Assembly (NCBI RefSeq): GCF_029227915.1
Contig: NC_079888.1
Coordinates: 5,963,001-6,027,000, forward strand
Direction of reading: 5' to 3'
Length of the DNA stretch: 64,000 bases
Source: Hydractinia symbiolongicarpus
Taxonomy: Eukaryota > Cnidaria > Hydrozoa > Anthoathecata > Hydractiniidae
Shown here piece after piece: positions 58,837-64,000 of this stretch. The notes beneath the pieces are model-generated. The model searched no databases and was not told the origin of the DNA. It was given only the letters and a program-made list of their open reading frames with translations. The stretch's first letter is position 1; each line of letters opens with the position of its first letter. Both the position numbers and the translations under genes were made by a program.

Positions 58837-59939
58837 TGCCTGTAATTTTGTTGAAAAAGTGAAAAAATCTGTTTTAAAGGTACGTAATCACCGTTATCAA
58901 AAAAAATTAACATATACATTTTTTATATTTATTTCAAAGTTGAGACGGAGTTATGACTTTCCTGAAAATTTGAGGATATAAAACCTACTAGAAATGGAAA
59001 TAATGGTACTTCAATATCTTGAATTTATTTATTGTTTTTTTCAGTCGCCATTTTTAAGAATCTTGTTGATCCCTTATTCTCGTCTAATAAGCGGGCCGTC
59101 GCAAAATGTACGGGTGAAAGCATAGGTAAACAAACGGCCTTATCTTTAAATGAGCACTGAAACAGAGTTCAATAACATCGCCATTGTGGTAGGCTCCGTT
59201 CATGCTGTTCTTTTTGGCTTGTTTTTCTTTGTAAAACATGGCATCAAAAGTGGAAAGAAATTTTGGTTCTGTTTAAAAAAGTGTCCGCGCATAAAAAAAT
59301 CTGTATCACTTTCTTCACTTTTTGCATTTATTTTTCTACTATTCTGTTCGCCATTGTTTTTGGAGACCAGACAAAACAAAAGAGAAGAAAAAATTACAGC
59401 ATTGCCTCGTGGTTATTAATTATAATAATTAATGCTATCATGCTCTTTCTTCTTTTATTAGCATGACTGGGATTATTGCATATTATAAGGCAAAACAGGG
59501 GAGAATGCTCATTGTGATAGTTGAAGATCGTTGAAGCATTATGGAGATAATTAAATTTAGAGCATAAAGGGGGAATTCTGAAATTTAGGTATTCTAATTG
59601 TTTAGATTTGATACTGTCTCCATAAGGAAACGACTAACTGTTTGAACAAAGGAAAATAATCAAAAAGTAAGATAGCTAGCGAGGCCAATCTGTCTTCGGA
59701 AAAAACAAAAAGAATTGGTCAGTGTTGCAAAGAAGTTTGATTTCAGCAAGCTAAATGTTTAAATAATAAAGAATAACACAGAAACTTCAATTGATTTATC
59801 TGATTTATCACGTCGAGAACTTTGTTGATACATTTATAAAAGCATTATGATGGAAACACAGCTACAGATACTCTCCCTCATTCATTATTTTTTCTGTAAT
59901 GGCATGAATTCAGCAACCATGTGATTGCTTTTGCCATAT

Positions 59940-60290
59940 TTTCACAGGTCACAAAAAAACTTTGTTGCTCTTACATCCTTAGCAACAAAGGTTTTTGAGA
60001 AGATATTAAGAAGGAAATTGCAAATGCTTTTTTTGACAGAGTCGATCATACAATTTTACTCTTGCATGGGAAAAAAACGAATTGATAGAAAAGTTATTAT
60101 TTGGTTAAAATCATTTCTGACTGGACGATTGCAAAGAGTCACAGTTACAGTTTTTGTCATTTAAAACTGAAAGTAATTTCTGGAGTAGCGCAGGGCTCAG
60201 TCTATCTATAATGATTCAACACATTGACCAAAATTATGGGAGTCCCTTCATTTTATCATCTTTCACTGACAACGCCAGAGGTTTATTAAA
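59940..60290 (+). pseudogene. decayed non-LTR retrotransposon (LINE) reverse transcriptase fragment
   Basis: The + strand encodes SLATKVFEKILRRKL, then IIWLKSFLTGRLQRVTV, then in a shifted frame VISGVAQGSV. Next comes SFTDNAR where a LINE polymerase would have the F(A/T)DD motif. The order matches LINE reverse transcriptases (S..SK..E.I..., W..SFL.GR.Q.V, SGVPQGS, ADD). The catalytic DD is lost and the frame is broken, with no endonuclease region. A dead fragment. Confidence 0.75.
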
Positions 60291-60703
60291 GGAATCTCCA
60301 ATAGGCATGCATGCACTTTTCTGTAGGTAAAAAAGCATGACTCTCACAGGGTAAAATGGCTAAAGATTTTTTGAGTAGCATAAGACTCAAAAGAAACTGG
60401 AATTAAATTTTAACTATATTCTTGCGGAAATGGTTACACATGTGCAAAAAACACAAAAATTTTTCAACTTTTGTAAACATTGGCAAGTCATCTATAAAAC
60501 ATGAAATTTTTTGTTTACTAATAATTTAACAATCTGAGATAAAGTGCAGATATGGAAACAGTTTCCATATAATGAAACTCTGAAAAAAAAAAGTTCCAAA
60601 TTCAGAAACCAGATTTTATGGGTTTTTTTTTAAAACAGAAATTGTTTCTGACTTTGAAAACTGTTTTTATGGTTTGGCTAGGGGTAAAATAGTTTAGCTT
60701 CAC

Positions 60704-61013
60704 AAATATCGAGGGATATACCCTGTCTATTATTTCCAGAAGGGTGCATGGCTTAGATGGAGAGTCCTTGAGTATTTAATGCTCATTTCGAGCTACGCAG
60801 ACCCAATTAGGGCCCGCGATCTACTAAACAACTCCCAGCAACATCCCACGGCCCACACAGTGTGCTATCTCCCCAATTCGCCTCACATGGCTTAGGTTGA
60901 CCTGGGGCTATGGTAACATTCACTGGCCCATGTTAAATCGCCATCAAGAGGAATCGAACCCCAGTCTCCCGCACCGGGTACGAGAGCTATAACCACTAAA
61001 TTAAGGTGCTACT
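60704..61013 (-). mobile_element. SINE family A, full-length copy (reverse)
   Basis: On the minus strand: TTAGTGGTTATAGCTCTCGT, a B box GGGGTTCGATTCC and a body with AATGTTACCATAGCCCCAGG. It continues with GGGCCCTAATTGGGTCTGCG and the tail GACAGGGTATATCCCTCGAT. It is the best-preserved copy of the family and serves as the reference for the other three. Confidence 0.8.
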
Positions 61014-61111
61014 TTAGGATGGGTTAAATTTGATTAGATCTCTAATAGTAAAAGAACCCCTTAAGTACACCCTAGTTTCAAAAAATATTTTTAAGTTTAT
61101 TGGTAGGGCTT

Positions 61112-61580
61112 TCTAGAGAAGAGGGTGACGATAAGCCGCAAACGGCCTGCGTATATAAGGGCGAGTTCAGGCGACTTTTTGAATTAAATTGACAGTTGTC
61201 TGCCAAAACCGCCCGCACTTTCCCGAAACATTCCTGAAATGAAACACCTTGTAACATAAACATGACGGACAACAATTGAAAGAACGCGCTTTAAGAGAAA
61301 GAAAGTTTATATATAAGTTATTTGTCAAGTAAATCTTATCAAAACCGTAAATAACAGTTCTTTTAAGAACTTAGCTACCATATAGTTATTTCATTTTAAT
61401 TTTTATACTTTTTTAAATAATTCTTCGAGAGTCATTTATAGTGAAAAATTTTTTCCTTCGGGCATTGTTCGGGACTATGCTGGTTTTTTCGGGCAAATAC
61501 CTGAATTTTTTTAAAACGCCGAACTTGCCCGAAAACACATTTTACGGCGTATGCGGCTTATTGGCACCCTCGTTTCTAGA
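61112..61580. mobile_element. ~470-bp MITE with long inverted ends
   Basis: The left end TCTAGAGAAGAGGGTGACGA is followed by TAAGCCGCA. The right end inverted is TCTAGAAACGAGGGTGCCAA, also followed by TAAGCCGCA. Similarity continues about 60 bp (GGGCGAGTTCAGGCG versus GGGCAAGTTCGGCG). The interior has repeated TTCGGGCA motifs and no gene. Confidence 0.75.
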
Positions 61581-63133
61581 GTGGCCAATACTGTAGATTA
61601 TAATGCAGAAACCCAAAAATAACTTGTGAGTAAAATGGAAAACTATTTCAAGATCAAAAGACAACTCTGACTGTTGATTTGCGTAAAAAGGTCTGGTGGT
61701 TATAAAAACAAGCGTTGCAATGAAAGTGGTGTATTTGGAATGTCAAAAACCACCTAAAACACATTATCAAAAAAACAAAATTGTATGACTAAATACTCTA
61801 GCTATCTGCGGTTACCAAAAGATTTAAGTTTTATCTTTTCATGACCCTTTTGTTTCCGGAAGGACCTGGTGCCAGCCAGGGGGGGGGGGTAATTCAACAG
61901 CTGGCTAGCAGGCAGAGCTGCAAGGTTTGTTATATTTCAGTCTTACCACTTAAATATCCAGCTATTATTGCAACTATTTAAAAGCTCTAAGGATAATAGA
62001 ACAGGAAAGAGGGAAGCTGGAGAAGATTAAATCCACAATAATCTCAACAAAAGAGCAAGCAAGCCCTGCGTCCAAGTTGTTTTTGTTTTCTACACTGCTT
62101 CGTTGCTGCCATTTATCACTCAACATAATTTCAAACCCGCGGGATATATTTATTCACCGCCACTGCACGTAGTGTGAAAGGGGTTCCCGCCCCTGCGACC
62201 AAATGGATATGATACAAGTCCGTCGAAAATGTTTCAAGACAAATTTGTTAAAGGCACATTTCTGTTAAAAGAAATATTCAAAGAACTATTAAAAAAAAAT
62301 AGGTGCTCCTTATTAAATTGAATAAAGACGTGGAAATTATAGGGTAACCCAGAGAGTGAGAAATAATTTAATAGGCTAAAGGACTTCGAACTATCGATTT
62401 AGATGGGAAAAAAGTTACGTCTAGAAACTTTAAACTTTAAATTAAAGTGAAAGCAATGCAAATTAAAGGATAAATTACTGCAAAAAAACTCATGATATAA
62501 CTGCGTACTCAGTGCGGGGGACTAGCTTTTTTCGTGATAATTAACTTTTTCACGAAAGTACATATCTCCCGGTGTCTTAAACATATATAATATATCATAG
62601 ATTTTAATTAAAATAAATTTTTTGCCACTTGCTCATTCCACTACCACCATGACGGCATTTTACAGTAGCAATTATCTTCCAAATGTGATACATCTTTAAA
62701 ACAATGGAACATAGAAGCAGCAGGCGGAAGGCACAAAGTCTCGGTGATGGGCTAAAAAATTGAATTCTCCACGCTGATGACTACTGTAATTTTATTGTTT
62801 ATCCTGTTTTACTAATTTAAATGATTTTTTGTTCCAGCATCAAGAAATTGTTTTGAAAAATTTGTTCTAGTTCCTAGGCCTTTTCTTTCTTTGAAACTTT
62901 CTTTCTCTTTTTGGAACATGAATGTGAAAAAGGGAATCTTGAAAAGACATTGAAAAACTTTATCAAGCAACCAAATGGAACATTTTTTTACTTCAAATAT
63001 AACCATGTCAGCACAACTTTGAATGTTCACAGAGCACCACAGCTGGAAATAAAACAGTAAAAGTATTGCCGAACACGGCGAAACAGAAAAAAAAGTTTAA
63101 AATTTATAACACCTGACGACCACAGCTAACCTC

Positions 63134-63220
63134 GTTCCCAGCAGATCTCTTCTGTGCCTAATATATTCTAATCGTGAGAATATCATAGGCGTAGAAGAGC
63201 CCTGGGGACGAGACTGTACC
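63134..63220. mobile_element. short MITE with CTCGTCCCCAGGG-type ends
   Basis: Left CTCGTTCCCAGCAGATCTCT, right inverted CTCGTCCCCAGGGCTCTTC, about 87 bp in total. The central TATTCTAATCGTGAGAATA is also an inverted repeat, so the whole element folds into one hairpin. Confidence 0.65.
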
Positions 63221-64000
63221 ACAGCATATTTTTAGCCATCTCATATAGGGATATAATAAATGACGCGGTTACAATGGATGATTAACATGTTTTCAGCGTG
63301 TTTAATTGTAAAAAAAGGAGTTTTCCAACGTTCTTCTTTTCTTTCTTCTTAAGTAAGAAGACTATTTGACGTTTTTGTTCATTCAACTTTCGTAAAGTAA
63401 AATGTTCTTTAGCGCATGTTTCTTAAGAAGAGAGCTCAGCCTTTTCTTCTGTGGGTTGGTATAGCTGTACTCCAATAAGTTAGAATTTGTGAAATTAGAA
63501 ATTTAAGAATCCTGCAAGCTAGAAGAGTTGGAAGACAGCAGCGCAACAGTTTAATAATTTTTATCGTCCACTTTCTTCAAATTTACTCTTAAAACACCTT
63601 TTGTTTAAAACTCAGTGTTTTCTATATATTTACTTAATGATATTGTTGACTGGTTGGGTATGTCAAATCAAGTCGCCAACTGTTTGTTTTACCAACCAGA
63701 TCATTTTTGCTAAAGTACTACGCAATTTGTTGCAGTTCTTTCTGCCGATTTTTTATTTTTTGTTTAACTTCTATCACCAACTTGGGCTATGATATCATTG
63801 TCACATGTTGGGAAATTACTATCCCTTTTGACTCTCAGGATGTAAAAATTTCACAAACAAGAGAGCAAGTTGAGTCTTGCAGAACACCTGATGTATTTGA
63901 AGTGTGGTAGAGTAAGACCAATCGTTAAAAAAGCTTATTCACGGTTATTTCATTAGTCATTCCACTCATATACTCAAGTATCGAGTGCCGTTACAAGATG

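Larger units (their letters stand above)
55670..64000. other. gene-poor, repeat-rich flank
   Basis: No multi-exon gene could be assembled. The start presumably includes the Tudor gene promoter. Recognisable content is limited to a 28-bp duplication at 56757-56813, the tandem array at 58086-58225, SINE copies, a LINE fragment and MITEs listed separately. A hydrophobic reading frame near 59150-59466 is discussed as a finding. Confidence 0.5.

Overview
The window is intron-rich, AT-rich animal nuclear DNA. It has four multi-exon protein genes with GT-AG introns, no operons and no rRNA. The gene set (Gemin3, ataxin-7, EEA1, an extended-Tudor protein) is general metazoan. The AT bias, short conserved exons, tRNA-derived SINEs and Helitron and MITE families would fit a cnidarian, perhaps a medusozoan, but that is inference and I cannot name a species. 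All gene models were built by hand by joining exons in frame across splice sites.

Layout: (1) 885-9033, + strand, DDX20/Gemin3, the DEAD-box helicase of the SMN complex, 11 coding exons, about 986 aa. (2) 12281-22733, + strand, an ataxin-7 orthologue (SAGA deubiquitinase-module anchor), 13 coding exons, about 887 aa. (3) 25494-43552, - strand, an EEA1 orthologue (Rab5/PI3P early-endosome tether), 38 coding exons, about 1274 aa, convergent with ataxin-7. (4) 45647-55669, - strand, a protein with one extended Tudor domain, a Gln-rich middle and a C-terminal block I do not recognise, 11 coding exons, about 1055 aa. (5) 55670-64000, no convincing host gene, only repeats, SINEs, MITEs and a decayed LINE reverse transcriptase. 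The four genes belong to separate processes (snRNP assembly, chromatin, endosome fusion, probably RNP or germline biology); I see no functional cluster.

The introns carry much of the interest. There is a five-unit head-to-tail array of tiny Helitron-like elements whose units mostly abut as CTAG|TC. A 1.29-kb TA-flanked transposon sits inside a 23-bp minisatellite. There are two tRNA-derived SINE families, several MITE families shared between loci, a perfect 48-bp palindrome made of two octamer motifs, and a minisatellite that duplicates an EEA1 5' splice site. The best candidate for undescribed biology at protein level is the Tudor protein, with its altered ligand-binding motif, unrecognised C-terminal block and possible alternative end.
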